64,000 nt of DNA. Source: Candidatus Avelusimicrobium intestinale. GTDB lineage: Bacteria; Elusimicrobiota; Elusimicrobia; Elusimicrobiales; Elusimicrobiaceae. Location: the NCBI GenBank assembly GCA_902765225.1, contig CACWYV010000004.1:173411-237410 (forward strand). Reading direction: 5' to 3'. The notes beneath the pieces are model-generated. The model did not search any database. It worked only from the letters and a program-made list of their open reading frames with translations, and was not told where the DNA came from. Shown piece after piece: positions 55,792 to 64,000 of this stretch. Numbering within the stretch: the stretch's first letter is position 1; each line of letters begins with the position of its first letter. The position numbers and the translations under genes are program-made.

Positions 55792-55961
55792 TTTTCCGTT
55801 TCCTGTAAATTTTGTTCTGCCGGCCGGTAAACCTGGTACGGAGCCGGCAACCGCACAGAAACCTGCCACAACACGCTTAACAAAATAACACATATCCCCA
55901 ACCAAACCGCCAACAAGCGGAGATATCCGCGCGGAGTAGGCGTCCAGGATATTTGCATCAT
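55788..55961 (-). CDS. 57-residue single-span membrane protein between kdsA and lptC
   Basis: Short ORF MMQISWTPTPRGYLRLLAVW followed by LGICVILLSVLWQVSVRLPA and a 17-residue tail. It has one transmembrane helix (about 14-34) and a short periplasmic tail. Its start overlaps the kdsA stop and its stop overlaps the lptC start (ATGA on both sides), which is strong evidence for translation. Not recognised. It may supply a membrane helix to the lipoprotein-like LptC, which is speculation from position. Confidence 0.7.
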   Translation of the reverse strand: MMQISWTPTPRGYLRLLAVWLGICVILLSVLWQVSVRLPAPYQVYRPAEQNLQETEK

Positions 55962-56788
55962 TTACCAAACCTTTTTATCAGTTCGTCCAATTGGCACAAC
56001 TCGCGCACCATTTTAGCCGATTGTGTAAAATCCAATGAATTGGGTCCGTCTGATAACGCCTGATCGGGCGTCGGATGGGCTTCAAAAAACACGCCCGCAA
56101 TGCCTACCGCTACCGCTGCCCGAGCCAACACAGGAGCTAATTTGCGGTTTCCTCCCGTGCAGGTACCTAATGCACCGGGCCGTTGCACAGAGTGCGTAGC
56201 ATCAAAAATAACGGGATAACCAAACTGTTTCATCTGCTCCAACGCGCGCATGTCTACCACTAAATCGCCGTAACCAAAACACGAGCCGCGCTCCGTGAGT
56301 AAAATTTTATGATTGCCGCGCGATTCAATTTTTTTAATGACTTGTTCCATGGCTCCGGGAGATAAAAATTGCCCTTTCTTCACGTTAATCGCACGTCCCG
56401 TGTCGGCGCACGCTAACAGCAAATCCGTCTGCCGGCACAAAAACGCCGGGATTTGCAACACGTCGGCAACTTCGGCGGCTTCGGCCGCTTGCCACGGTTC
56501 GTGTACATCCACTACAACCGGAAGTCCCGTTTGTTTTTTGGCTTTCTGCAAAATAGCCAGTCCTTTCGCAAGCCCCGGCCCGCGGAACGATTCCACGGAC
56601 GTGCGGTTAGCCTTGTCAAACGATGCTTTCAAAATAAACGGGTGTTTTGTTTTCGCCACGATTTGTTTCAGCTTTTTAGCGGACGACAAATAGTGTGTTT
56701 CGCTTTCAATAACGCACGTCCCCGCCATAAACACCAGCGGACGCGTGTTGGAAATTTGATAATTACCGATTTTAATGATTTTCTGCAT
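55958..56788 (-). CDS. kdsA: 3-deoxy-8-phosphooctulonate (Kdo-8-P) synthase
   Basis: 276 residues. Condenses PEP with arabinose-5-phosphate to Kdo-8-P, the precursor of the LPS inner core. Motifs: VFMAGTCVIES, FILKASFDKANRTS, SFRGPGLAKGL, DVHEPWQAAEAAEVADVLQI, FLCRQTDLL, NVKKGQFLSPGAM, LTERGSCFGYGDLVVDMRAL. The ATG is 7 nt after TATCAT (56796-56801) with no Shine-Dalgarno, suggesting leaderless initiation. First gene of kdsA, 57-aa ORF, lptC, lptA, lptB. Confidence 0.96.
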   Translation of the reverse strand: MQKIIKIGNYQISNTRPLVFMAGTCVIESETHYLSSAKKLKQIVAKTKHPFILKASFDKANRTSVESFRGPGLAKGLAILQKAKKQTGLPVVVDVHEPWQAAEAAEVADVLQIPAFLCRQTDLLLACADTGRAINVKKGQFLSPGAMEQVIKKIESRGNHKILLTERGSCFGYGDLVVDMRALEQMKQFGYPVIFDATHSVQRPGALGTCTGGNRKLAPVLARAAVAVGIAGVFFEAHPTPDQALSDGPNSLDFTQSAKMVRELCQLDELIKRFGK

Positions 56789-56808
56789 ACACTAAATGAT
56801 AGCAAATT

Positions 56809-56925
56809 TTAGCCGCAAACCCACGTCTTGAAAACAAGGTCTTTTGCCAACGTATCACAAAAATCAATCAGCGCGGTTTCCCCGTCGGGAAACCACGCCG
56901 TTGTAAATGCAGGCAATCTACTCAT
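56809..56925 (-). CDS. Possible 38-residue ORF
   Basis: MSRLPAFTTAWFPDGETALI then DFCDTLAKDLVFKTWVCG. It begins in a TAATG overlap with the stop of the upstream exported protein, which favours coupled translation, but the product is unrecognised and the stretch also contains GGCAAAAGACC, a relative of the operator-like motif. Equally likely to be chance. Confidence 0.3.
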   Translation of the reverse strand: MSRLPAFTTAWFPDGETALIDFCDTLAKDLVFKTWVCG

Positions 56926-57530
56926 TACTTGGTTTGTTCTTCCAATGCTTTGGTAATTTTAGAAGAAACTGCGCCTCCCGGTCCCTTCAAAACCGATTCC
57001 ATAGAGGCATCTTCCGCTTTTGGAGGCGTAAAAGACGCAGCGGCCGCGGCTTTTTCGGCATCGTCAAATTTATTACCCAGTCCGGCTTCTCCGGCTCCTA
57101 ACGCGGCGGCTTTAAGATCTTTGGCGGGCGGCAAAGGAGAAGGATTACTCCCGCCGGCAGCCCGGGCAGAAGAACCATTCCCCGCAGTAGTCCGTTTTGT
57201 ACCGGAATCCGATGCTTTTGCGTTTGCGGAAACAGTACCGGAAACATTCCGGGCAGACGCTCCCGGACTGACCGGATGCGAAACAGAAACTTCTGTCACG
57301 GGATGAGAAACCGAAACGGAAGTGGTCGGGTGGGTAACGGATACCTCTGTGTGGGGATGGGCCACTGAAACGTTCGTCACCGGACGCGACACCACCGCAT
57401 CACTCTTGGGATGAGATACGGAAACAGCGGTTTTCGGACGGGAAACAGACGGCGAATCCGTAACCGGAGCCCCCCCTGCCGCTACAGTTCCCCAAAAAAC
57501 AAATACAACCACACTTATGTTTCGTTTCAT
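56925..57530 (-). CDS. Exported repeat protein (VSVSHPxTE repeats)
   Basis: 201 residues. Signal peptide (MKRNISVVVFVFWGTVAAG), then about seven 8-10-residue repeats from residue 27 to 90 (SVSHPKSDAV, SVAHPHTEV, SVTHPTTSV, SVSHPVTEV). A Ser/Ala/Gly-rich region follows, then a helical C-terminus. The regular beta-like repeat with His-Pro at each turn suggests an elongated surface or periplasmic stalk. No family recognised. The neighbour upstream (57549) is a similar low-complexity exported protein 18 nt away, so they form an operon. Confidence 0.75.
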   Translation of the reverse strand: MKRNISVVVFVFWGTVAAGGAPVTDSPSVSRPKTAVSVSHPKSDAVVSRPVTNVSVAHPHTEVSVTHPTTSVSVSHPVTEVSVSHPVSPGASARNVSGTVSANAKASDSGTKRTTAGNGSSARAAGGSNPSPLPPAKDLKAAALGAGEAGLGNKFDDAEKAAAAASFTPPKAEDASMESVLKGPGGAVSSKITKALEEQTK

Positions 57531-57548
57531 ATCTACTTTTTTTCCTCT

Positions 57549-58148
57549 TTATTTTTTGCTTCCGCCTTGAGCGGCTTTCATGAGCGCGGAAATATCAGGC
57601 ATACCCGCCGGGGAAGCCGCACTTCCGGTTTCAGAACCGGTCTGTCCGCCAGTCATGGCTCCCAACGCTCCCATCATCCCTTGTAAATTTTGCAATTGCT
57701 GCATTGCCTCCGCCCCTTGCGCAGACGAAGCCGACTGATCTTTTGAGGCCGGTTGTCCGGCCGGTTTTGCCGCGTTGGAAGCGGACACAGCCCCTTTCTC
57801 CTCCTTCTTGGAAGTTACTTTCGGTTGGGAAACCGGCTTTGCTTCCGCCTCAGCGGTGCCCGGTTCGGCAACCGGGTTTTGGATTTTGGGGTCCTTGTTT
57901 TTTTGAGCCGCTGACGTAGCGGTTTGGGTTTGCACCGTCTCCGTTTTTACCCCCTGGCGCCACCCGTTACCGGGGCGAGAGCCATAGCTGGTAAAAGAAC
58001 GCGTCTGCACCGGAGTTTGAGCAGGAACAGCGGTCTCTTCTTTTTGCCCGGACGACGATGTAAAATTAGGCCGGGAAACCCCGCCTACTTGGTACGCTTC
58101 CACAGACAATGCCACTAAAATAAATACAAATCCCAATCCTTTTTTCAT
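57549..58148 (-). CDS. Exported low-complexity protein
   Basis: 199 residues. Signal peptide (MKKGLGFVFILVALSVEAYQ), then Thr/Gln/Ser/Lys-rich sequence without clear fold, ending in a Met/Gln/Gly-rich helix (QQLQNLQGMMGALGAMTGGQ). AGAGAGGAA precedes the ATG. Unrecognised. It recalls the disordered linkers of the 46-51 kb cluster and may belong to the same envelope apparatus. Confidence 0.7.
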   Translation of the reverse strand: MKKGLGFVFILVALSVEAYQVGGVSRPNFTSSSGQKEETAVPAQTPVQTRSFTSYGSRPGNGWRQGVKTETVQTQTATSAAQKNKDPKIQNPVAEPGTAEAEAKPVSQPKVTSKKEEKGAVSASNAAKPAGQPASKDQSASSAQGAEAMQQLQNLQGMMGALGAMTGGQTGSETGSAASPAGMPDISALMKAAQGGSKK

Positions 58149-58178
58149 AAAATTCCTCTCTTTATGGTATAGGTTTTA

Positions 58179-58244
58179 GCAAGAATTTGTCTCGTTTCGC
58201 TCCGGGCCGACTTATGTTCCCCAAACGAGGCTTACCTCTCTTGC
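58179..58244. other. Nested inverted repeats between pilin and exported-protein genes
   Basis: Outer pair GCAAGA (58179-58184) / TCTTGC (58239-58244) encloses CTCGTTT (58191-58197) / AAACGAG (58223-58229). It could be a terminator-like or structured leader element; there is no T-run. Confidence 0.4.
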
Positions 58245-58255
58245 CGTAAACACAA

Positions 58256-58828
58256 CTAGCGGAACGTAAACACGTAGGCCGAAGTACCGGGATAGTTGAC
58301 GTCTTGCCCTTTCCATACCCGGTGGCAATAACTCCCCGGCTCCCCCGAGTACGACACTCCCAATCTTCTGCGTTCCATGCAAAGAATTTTCTTTATGGGT
58401 AAGTCTCCGTCCCGACGGAACAAATAATACACAAATCCCGTCCCCCGGTAATTGCCGGAAAGGCGCCCCACGTACACACCCGCCCCTTCCGGGGAATCAA
58501 GCAACTGCAAAGACCAGTTTTCATTGGAACGCGTATCGCGCAGAGAAACGCTCTCAAACCACTTTGAGTTACCCGTCCAAGAAGCCATATCCACATTTAG
58601 TTTACTGAAGTTGGTATTATAGTCTCCGTTTGTCATGTGATACACTTCCAACGCTTCGGCAACCGTTTTCAGTAACGTCACCGCCTGCGTCGCCCGGGAT
58701 TTTTCTATAGCTTTTTGATACTGCGGAATAGCTACAGAAGTCAAAATACCGATAATTAAAATGACTACCAACAACTCTATAAGGGTAAAGCCGTTTTTAG
58801 GACTTATACAAACTTTTTCATGTTGCAT
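58256..58828 (-). CDS. Type IV pilin-like protein (orphan)
   Basis: 190 residues. Leader MQHEKVCISPKNG, cleavage before FTLIELLVVILIIGIL; Glu5 present. Helix continues TSVAIPQYQKAIEKSRATQA. The C-terminal globular part carries one cysteine pair (CMERRRLGVSYSGEPGSYC). GAGGAGG lies 8 nt before the ATG. Not linked to assembly genes. Confidence 0.9.
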   Translation of the reverse strand: MQHEKVCISPKNGFTLIELLVVILIIGILTSVAIPQYQKAIEKSRATQAVTLLKTVAEALEVYHMTNGDYNTNFSKLNVDMASWTGNSKWFESVSLRDTRSNENWSLQLLDSPEGAGVYVGRLSGNYRGTGFVYYLFRRDGDLPIKKILCMERRRLGVSYSGEPGSYCHRVWKGQDVNYPGTSAYVFTFR

Positions 58829-58973
58829 AAATTCCTCCTCAGGGGTTTCTTCTTATTATAGTTAACAAAGAGAATAAATTCAATTGGTTTATTTTCACCG
58901 GATGACCGATTATCTCCGCAACGTCTAAAAATAGTATAATAGAAGTGTTGTTATTATAACCCAAGGAGTGTGT

Positions 58974-60323
58974 ATGGATATTCATACCTATACAGCGGAC
59001 TTCCTAGAAGCCCAACAGAAAAAGGACCCGGCCCAGAAAGTATTTCACCAGGCCGTGGCAGAAGTAGTCAGCACGTTGCACCCGGTATTGGAGCAAAACC
59101 CTGTCTACCTGAAAGAAAAGATTTTGGAACGCTTAGTAGAGCCGGAACGCGTCATCAGTTTCCGCGTACCGTGGCAAGATGACAAAGGAGAAATCCACGT
59201 CAACCGCGGTTACCGCGTTCAATTTAACAGCGCCATCGGGCCGTACAAAGGAGGCATCCGTTTTCATACTTCCGTTACGCAGGACTCGCTCAAATTTTTG
59301 GCTTTTGAACAAACTTTCAAAAACAGTTTGACAACTTTGCCTTTGGGCGGTGGAAAAGGCGGCAGTGATTTTGATGCTCGCGGTAAATCCGATGCCGAAG
59401 TCATGCGCTTTTGCCATTCGTTTATGAATGAACTGTACCGCCACATTGGGTACCATACCGACGTACCTGCCGGAGATTTGGGCTGTGGCGCACGTGAGAT
59501 TGGGTACATGTACGGGCAATACAAAAAATTGACCAACGTATTCACCGGTACTTTTACCGGTAAAAGACCCAACTGGGGCGGCAGTTTGTTGCGTCCGGAA
59601 GCCACCGGTTACGGCGTGGCCTATTTTACGCAAAATATGTTAGCCACCAAAAATGACAGCGTAAAAGGCAAAACCTGCATTGTTTCCGGTACGGGCAACG
59701 TAGGGATTCACGCCATTGAAAAACTGACCGAACTGGGTGGGAAAGTGGTCGGTTTTATGGACTACGACGGAAGTGTGTACGATAAAGACGGCGTAGATGC
59801 CGAAAAGTTGGCCTTCTTAAAAGACCTTGTCTTTGTCCGCCGTGGCAGCTTGAAAGAATATGTCAAAAAATTCCCGAAAGCCGAGTTCCGGCCCGGTAAA
59901 CGCACTTGGGACATCCCGTGCGACATTGCTTGCCCCACCGCTTGCGAGAACGAATTAAACGGCGACGACGCCAAGACACTCTTGAAAAATGGGTGCAAAT
60001 GCGTGTGCGAAGGATCCAATATGCCCTGCACACCCGAAGCCATTGAAGCCTTTCAGGCGGCCGGTATTTTGTATTCCCCCGGGAAGGCCTCCAACGCCGG
60101 CGGCGTAGCTGTATCGGGTTTGGAGATGACACAAAACTCCATGCGTTTGTCCTGGACACGTGAAGAAGTGGACAATTACCTCCACCGCATCATGAACAGC
60201 ATCCACACCAGCTGTCTGCAGGCGGCTGAAATGTATGGCATGAAAGGCAACTACATGGCAGGGGCTAACATCGCCGGATTCAAAAAAGTGGCCGATGCCA
60301 TGTTGGAACAAGGCCTGGTTTAA
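58974..60323 (+). CDS. gdhA: NADP-type glutamate dehydrogenase
   Basis: 449 residues, hexameric class. Reductive amination of 2-oxoglutarate with ammonia, the main N-assimilation route in many anaerobes. N-terminal VPWQDDKGEIHVNRGYRVQF, GPYKGGIRFH, catalytic-Lys loop LPLGGGKGGSDFD, DVPAGDLGCGAREIGYMYG, Rossmann loop VSGTGNVGIHA, and the substrate loop GKASNAGGVAVSGLEM. The ATG at 58974 with AAGGAG is preferred over a GTG overlapping the ribosome site; a -10 TATAAT lies at 58935-58940. Strong terminator downstream. Confidence 0.97.
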   Translation: MDIHTYTADFLEAQQKKDPAQKVFHQAVAEVVSTLHPVLEQNPVYLKEKILERLVEPERVISFRVPWQDDKGEIHVNRGYRVQFNSAIGPYKGGIRFHTSVTQDSLKFLAFEQTFKNSLTTLPLGGGKGGSDFDARGKSDAEVMRFCHSFMNELYRHIGYHTDVPAGDLGCGAREIGYMYGQYKKLTNVFTGTFTGKRPNWGGSLLRPEATGYGVAYFTQNMLATKNDSVKGKTCIVSGTGNVGIHAIEKLTELGGKVVGFMDYDGSVYDKDGVDAEKLAFLKDLVFVRRGSLKEYVKKFPKAEFRPGKRTWDIPCDIACPTACENELNGDDAKTLLKNGCKCVCEGSNMPCTPEAIEAFQAAGILYSPGKASNAGGVAVSGLEMTQNSMRLSWTREEVDNYLHRIMNSIHTSCLQAAEMYGMKGNYMAGANIAGFKKVADAMLEQGLV

Positions 60324-60348
60324 TCGCCCGGTCACTACAAACGATTGT

Positions 60349-60382
60349 AAAAACCCCGTCTTAAGATTAAGACGGGGTTTTT
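60349..60382. terminator. Bidirectional terminator after gdhA
   Basis: AAAAACCCCGTCTTAA / TTAAGACGGGGTTTTT 16-bp stem; also serves the converging PPTase gene. Confidence 0.95.
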
Positions 60383-60406
60383 AGCGAACTACCCAATAAT
60401 AATATA

Positions 60407-61030
60407 TTATTTCCCACAAGCGACCGAAAACATAAAACCCGTTTCCCACCGCTTTGTACTCACTTGCAGGGCGGGACAACCCAACCGTTCGTAAATTTCC
60501 AACGCCCGGCCTGTAAAGCGCGGACAACCGTTAATACAACAAACTTCATTACTGCGCAGAGAAAGCCCCGTCCCCAGCAATTTAAGCAATGCTTCTTTTT
60601 GCGTCCATAATGCCGTCAAAAAAGCATCATCCTCGGCCGTCAATTCATCCGGATGGAAAAAATCATTTTTCCATGCCGCTATCCGGTGTTCTATTTTCTC
60701 TAAATCAATCCCTAAAAATCGTTCTTCCCGGCTGGCAGCCGCTACGGCAAAACCATGACTATGCGAAATGCTGTGTGCCAGTAAAACCGGCTGTCCCTTT
60801 GCTAACACATGGGGTTTTCCGCTAGGTTGCGGGAGCACTTCTATTTGCTTTAGATCCGGAATTTCCAAGATACGTCCCATGACTTGTTTTAACGCAAACC
60901 GGCCCCCGAGCCATTCGGTACGCCGCTTGGGAAAATGTAGCGTATCGTAATACGCTTGTTCCTGCGGACTCAATATACCGTCTGCCGGGGGCAGGTTTGT
61001 TAAATCAACTACTTCCAACTGATACGCCAT
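60407..61030 (-). CDS. Sfp-type 4'-phosphopantetheinyl transferase
   Basis: 207 residues. Transfers phosphopantetheine from CoA to acyl or peptidyl carrier proteins. Motifs: SPQEQAYYDTLHFPKRRTEW (family W/R box), HSISHSHGFAVAA, FLGIDLEKIEHR with the Mg2+ Asp/Glu pair, and LWTQKEALLKLLGTGL. It begins 3 nt after the stop of the carrier-protein megasynthase, so it is almost certainly its activating enzyme, as in pfaE-type systems. Confidence 0.93.
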   Translation of the reverse strand: MAYQLEVVDLTNLPPADGILSPQEQAYYDTLHFPKRRTEWLGGRFALKQVMGRILEIPDLKQIEVLPQPSGKPHVLAKGQPVLLAHSISHSHGFAVAAASREERFLGIDLEKIEHRIAAWKNDFFHPDELTAEDDAFLTALWTQKEALLKLLGTGLSLRSNEVCCINGCPRFTGRALEIYERLGCPALQVSTKRWETGFMFSVACGK

Positions 61031-61033
61031 GCG

Positions 61034-64000
61034 CTATTGGCCAATGGCCCGATACCCGTGGATTTCTACCCACAAAGTACCTTGCCCGTCAAATACGTAG
61101 GCATCGTGAAGTGTTTTTCCATCAGCACTGTGACCGCGGTTGACTCCGTACAGATACAACTGCGCGGGCGGAACTTGCCTATTGAAAATCCCTACTTCCG
61201 CAATTCCGTCGGGGAGCGTCATCTTACGCTCCACCGTCATATCCTGGAAACCGCAACACTGAAACGCCGCCTCAATAAGCATCGGATTAGCCAGTAACGT
61301 GCGCGGGCCGTCTTGCCACTGGGGTTTGGGCGTCGTATGATAGACCGCCACCGACGATTGCGCATCTACTTTTAAAATACCGCCCAACACCTGAAAAGAA
61401 GGCCCGTGGAAATACTTTTGATAAATTTCTTCCTTCGTTACGCTCACAGGGGAATGGATCGCAGTCAACGCAGCTTGTTTGACACCTTCCCACGTGGACA
61501 CAAAACCGTTAAGCGTTTTGGCCGTAAAATGGCGGCGCGTGTTGCCCATCTTGATACCTTTACTGTTAATGAAATCGGACTCAATCTCCATCATGATTTG
61601 CGTGCCTTCCGTTTTACCCGTGATGCGCACGGCTTGCGGCCGGTTACGCAACAACTTGATTGGCAAATAGAAATGGACATCTTGCAATCCCTGCGGCACT
61701 TGCCCGGTAAGAGCTGTGGCCGCTTCCATAAAGGTTTCCAATCCCATAACACCGGGAACGTAGGGAGTTCCTTCAATGGCGTGGTCCGCTAAGTACGGAT
61801 CAGCCACTAAATTAAACTCTTTTTCCAAACGGATCTCACTGTTCTTGACTAGCGAAGTAACCCGACCCAAAAAATGGGTTGCTTCCTGCACGGCAGCCGG
61901 TTGTACCGGAGTGGCCGATTGAGCAGGAACCGCCGGCGAAGCCGCCGGAGCGGGTGTCGTTGCGTTTCCGCTGGCGGGGGCAGTATTTCCCCCCGATGTG
62001 CTTCCACCGGCATTTTCCGGAACGATTTCATCCATTTCACAACGCAGTTGATGGTCCCAATCCAACTTACCTAACGAACCCGTCAGCACAATTTCCGGTA
62101 CCGTACCGTACACAATTTCATCCAAGAAAATTTGCATACCGTCCTCGGGATCCACAAAATCCACCCCATTGGCACGCAGGAACGTTTCCACCCCGGCGCG
62201 TACGCCCATACCCACATTTTTGTAGGCACTCATGGCAATAGCTACCGCGCGGTACCCTTGGTTGGTCAACAGGAAGGCCGACTTCGCCAAATAGTCATTG
62301 GCACTGGCATAATCGCTCTGTCCCAAATTGCCGTATTTGCCGGCAATAGACGAAGCAAACGCAAAGAACCCGCCATCCCGTACAATGTTATTAGCCAAGA
62401 ACGAAGCAAAGCTGGTGGCTTTGACATCAAAGATTCGGTAATACTCCGCCGGATCTTTATCGTAAATCAACTTGGACCGTTCCAACCCGGCAAAGTGAAT
62501 AAGCCCGTCTACACGGCCGTTTTTGGCTTTGATTTTGGTACAGACTTCTTTGACCATGGAACTGTTCAGTACGTCGCAATGGTAATATTCCACTTCACTG
62601 CCTAAGTCACGCAGTTTTTGCAGGTTGTTGTAAAGCGTGATGGAATCTTTGATGCGTCCAAATGCACGTTCCAATAACACCGGAGTCGCTCTTTGGGTCG
62701 TATCCGCTTTCAGCTCTTCCCACAATTGTTTTTTGAGCATGGCCAGTTCCGCTTCGTTCATTTTAGCCCAAAGCGGTGTTTTTTCCTGGATTTCAATAAT
62801 ATCCAACACAATGATTTTGCTGTGATACTGGGCCGCAATCTTCTGTGACAACATGGCCCCGATACCGCGGCCGGAACCCGTAAAGATAATCGTCTTTCCC
62901 GTCAAATCTGTACGTTTGACACGGCGATCCAAACGCACCGGGATTGATAAGATGGTTGTACGTTCACTGCCGCGGGTACCAATCATCAGCCGCATATCCC
63001 CGTGGAGTACTTCGTCCATAGTTTTGCGGGCCATCTCATCAGGTGTGGTGGTGGGTTCAAAATCCAACAATTTGGCAATCGCCCCCGTGCGTTCGTAAAC
63101 GTCTTTGCGGAAACAAGTCGTTGCACCACACAAAGCCCCGGTAATGGGATTAAATTCTTCTTTCGTGGTGTAACCAAATGTCCCGTCAATTTTGGTATTT
63201 ACAGCAAAGAACGTATCCGCATCCGAACGATCAGACAATCCCTTTTCAAATACGCGTAGCGCAATAAATAATGGCATTACGTATTTGGTCAGTTCTCCGT
63301 GCGGGCTCACTTTTTTGTCAAACTTTTTGACGTTCGCCCCCAACAAGTACACAATACCTTGCACCCGGGGATCTTCCGCCGCGTATTCTTTCAGTGCAGA
63401 TTCGGTTTCTTCATATGATTCCCAATTTACAATCGTTGTATTTTTACTGCGCGTTTTTAACGTGGTAAATACGTGATACTTAACACCCAGTTCCTTACAT
63501 TCTTCCTGGTAAGCCTTGATGAGTTGGGAATTATCGGCAAAAATCAGTACCGTGCGGTCTTGCGACAAGCGACGATTTTCCCGCTGTCCCAAAGGAGCCG
63601 GGGCTACCATCGTAACGTGACGCAATTTCTTTTCGTGGCAACGTTCACCCGCATACCCAGCCGGTTCGGGCCGTTCCGCCAACGATTCACGTACTTGTAC
63701 GGGGGCCGTGGGGTTCGTTACTAACATCTCTTGAGACGGATTCGCTACCATATCAGCTTGCGGAACAGCCCGCGGAGCAGGTGTTACCGTCGGAGTCGGA
63801 GTCGGAGTAACAACGGGTGTTACTACCGGGGTTTCCACCGTCGGTTGCACTGTAACCGGCGTTTGAATAGCCGCCGTAGGGGCTACTGCCGGAGCAGGTG
63901 TTGCCGCGCCCATGGCATTCTTTAGCACAAACTGGATACAGTGGCGAATCGTCGGATAATCTTTTAATTGAATGCCTTCTTGCGTTACAATACCGTAATG
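61034..64000 (-). CDS. PfaA-like synthase: ACP - ketoreductase - dehydratase (5' truncated)
   Basis: The frame runs off the right edge; the first visible residues (HYGIVTQEGIQLKDYPTIRH) match the end of a PfaA-type acyl carrier domain. Then comes a Pro/Thr/Val-rich linker (nt about 63930-63700), an unassigned helper region, an SDR ketoreductase (TGSGRGIGAMLSQKIA near nt 62880, SSIAGKYGNLGQSDYASAND with catalytic Tyr), an Ala/Pro linker, and a C-terminal hot-dog dehydratase (DHAIEGTPYVPGV, HxxxGxxxxP, near nt 61760). Order and linkers resemble PfaA of PUFA or secondary-lipid synthases. Ketosynthase and acyltransferase should lie beyond 64000. Product unknown. Confidence 0.85.
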   Translation of the reverse strand, partial: HYGIVTQEGIQLKDYPTIRHCIQFVLKNAMGAATPAPAVAPTAAIQTPVTVQPTVETPVVTPVVTPTPTPTVTPAPRAVPQADMVANPSQEMLVTNPTAPVQVRESLAERPEPAGYAGERCHEKKLRHVTMVAPAPLGQRENRRLSQDRTVLIFADNSQLIKAYQEECKELGVKYHVFTTLKTRSKNTTIVNWESYEETESALKEYAAEDPRVQGIVYLLGANVKKFDKKVSPHGELTKYVMPLFIALRVFEKGLSDRSDADTFFAVNTKIDGTFGYTTKEEFNPITGALCGATTCFRKDVYERTGAIAKLLDFEPTTTPDEMARKTMDEVLHGDMRLMIGTRGSERTTILSIPVRLDRRVKRTDLTGKTIIFTGSGRGIGAMLSQKIAAQYHSKIIVLDIIEIQEKTPLWAKMNEAELAMLKKQLWEELKADTTQRATPVLLERAFGRIKDSITLYNNLQKLRDLGSEVEYYHCDVLNSSMVKEVCTKIKAKNGRVDGLIHFAGLERSKLIYDKDPAEYYRIFDVKATSFASFLANNIVRDGGFFAFASSIAGKYGNLGQSDYASANDYLAKSAFLLTNQGYRAVAIAMSAYKNVGMGVRAGVETFLRANGVDFVDPEDGMQIFLDEIVYGTVPEIVLTGSLGKLDWDHQLRCEMDEIVPENAGGSTSGGNTAPASGNATTPAPAASPAVPAQSATPVQPAAVQEATHFLGRVTSLVKNSEIRLEKEFNLVADPYLADHAIEGTPYVPGVMGLETFMEAATALTGQVPQGLQDVHFYLPIKLLRNRPQAVRITGKTEGTQIMMEIESDFINSKGIKMGNTRRHFTAKTLNGFVSTWEGVKQAALTAIHSPVSVTKEEIYQKYFHGPSFQVLGGILKVDAQSSVAVYHTTPKPQWQDGPRTLLANPMLIEAAFQCCGFQDMTVERKMTLPDGIAEVGIFNRQVPPAQLYLYGVNRGHSADGKTLHDAYVFDGQGTLWVEIHGYRAIGQ

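Overview
The window looks like a chromosomal segment of a Gram-negative, probably fermentative, gut-type member of the Elusimicrobiota (Elusimicrobium-like). The evidence is Kdo/LPS genes (kdsA, lptC, lptA, lptB), a lipoprotein-rich envelope, acetate kinase and NADP-type glutamate dehydrogenase, five scattered orphan type IV pilin genes, and a PfaA-like lipid/polyketide megasynthase. The phylum call is an inference from gene content; no rRNA is present.

Layout. 1-11.6 kb: a DUF885-like protein with a decayed metal site (cut by the left edge), ackA, a DUF47/Pit phosphate uptake pair, a secreted ankyrin protein, and a run of TPR-SpoIID protein, GT4 glycosyltransferase and an acyl-CoA dehydrogenase fused to an EtfA FAD domain. 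10.6-13.4 kb: two AT-rich, gene-poor stretches with an inverted repeat, a candidate untranslated transcript and REP-like palindromes around a winged-helix gene and a pilin. 13.4-16.7 kb: the compact translation/cofactor operon rbfA-nrnA-truB-ribF, followed by a MerR regulator. 16.7-17.4 kb: two tRNA-Pro genes, the second followed by a tandem array of tRNA 3'-end copies and structured elements. 17.4-29 kb: DUF805 and pilin genes, a 42-nt poly(A), guaBA, a beta-barrel protein, rnhB-yraN-PNP, a flippase, three lipoproteins and NhaC. 29-30.7 kb: tRNA-Arg with the same structured element, then an AT-richer ankyrin lipoprotein gene bounded by a second tRNA 3'-end copy. 30.7-40.4 kb: two exported proteins (one with an HH/HNH-like motif, one with a receiver domain), nadB, a divergent pilin pair, a DEAD-box helicase, an ABC-F protein and an FtsA-like protein. 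40.5-52.2 kb: a cluster of seven membrane-anchored, low-complexity envelope proteins, including a 1406-residue protein with a collagen-like Gly-X-Y block. 52.2-58.8 kb: MscS channel, lptB-lptA-lptC, a 57-residue membrane peptide, kdsA, two exported low-complexity proteins and a pilin. 58.9-64 kb: gdhA, then an operon of a PfaA-like ACP-KR-DH protein (cut by the right edge) and its Sfp-type phosphopantetheinyl transferase.

The most unusual signals are: (1) an approximately 190-bp structured element lying 3' of two different tRNA genes, with a 9-bp stem that covaries between copies around a fixed CTGC loop and flanking copies of the tRNA 3' end, which resembles a tRNA-targeted cassette system; (2) the seven-gene collagen-like/low-complexity envelope cluster; (3) about nine genes whose start codon lies only 4-8 nt after a -10 box, which indicates common leaderless initiation; (4) a homopolymer in a pilin promoter region; and (5) an exported receiver-domain protein. 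No CRISPR array, transposase, integrase or rRNA operon was seen.
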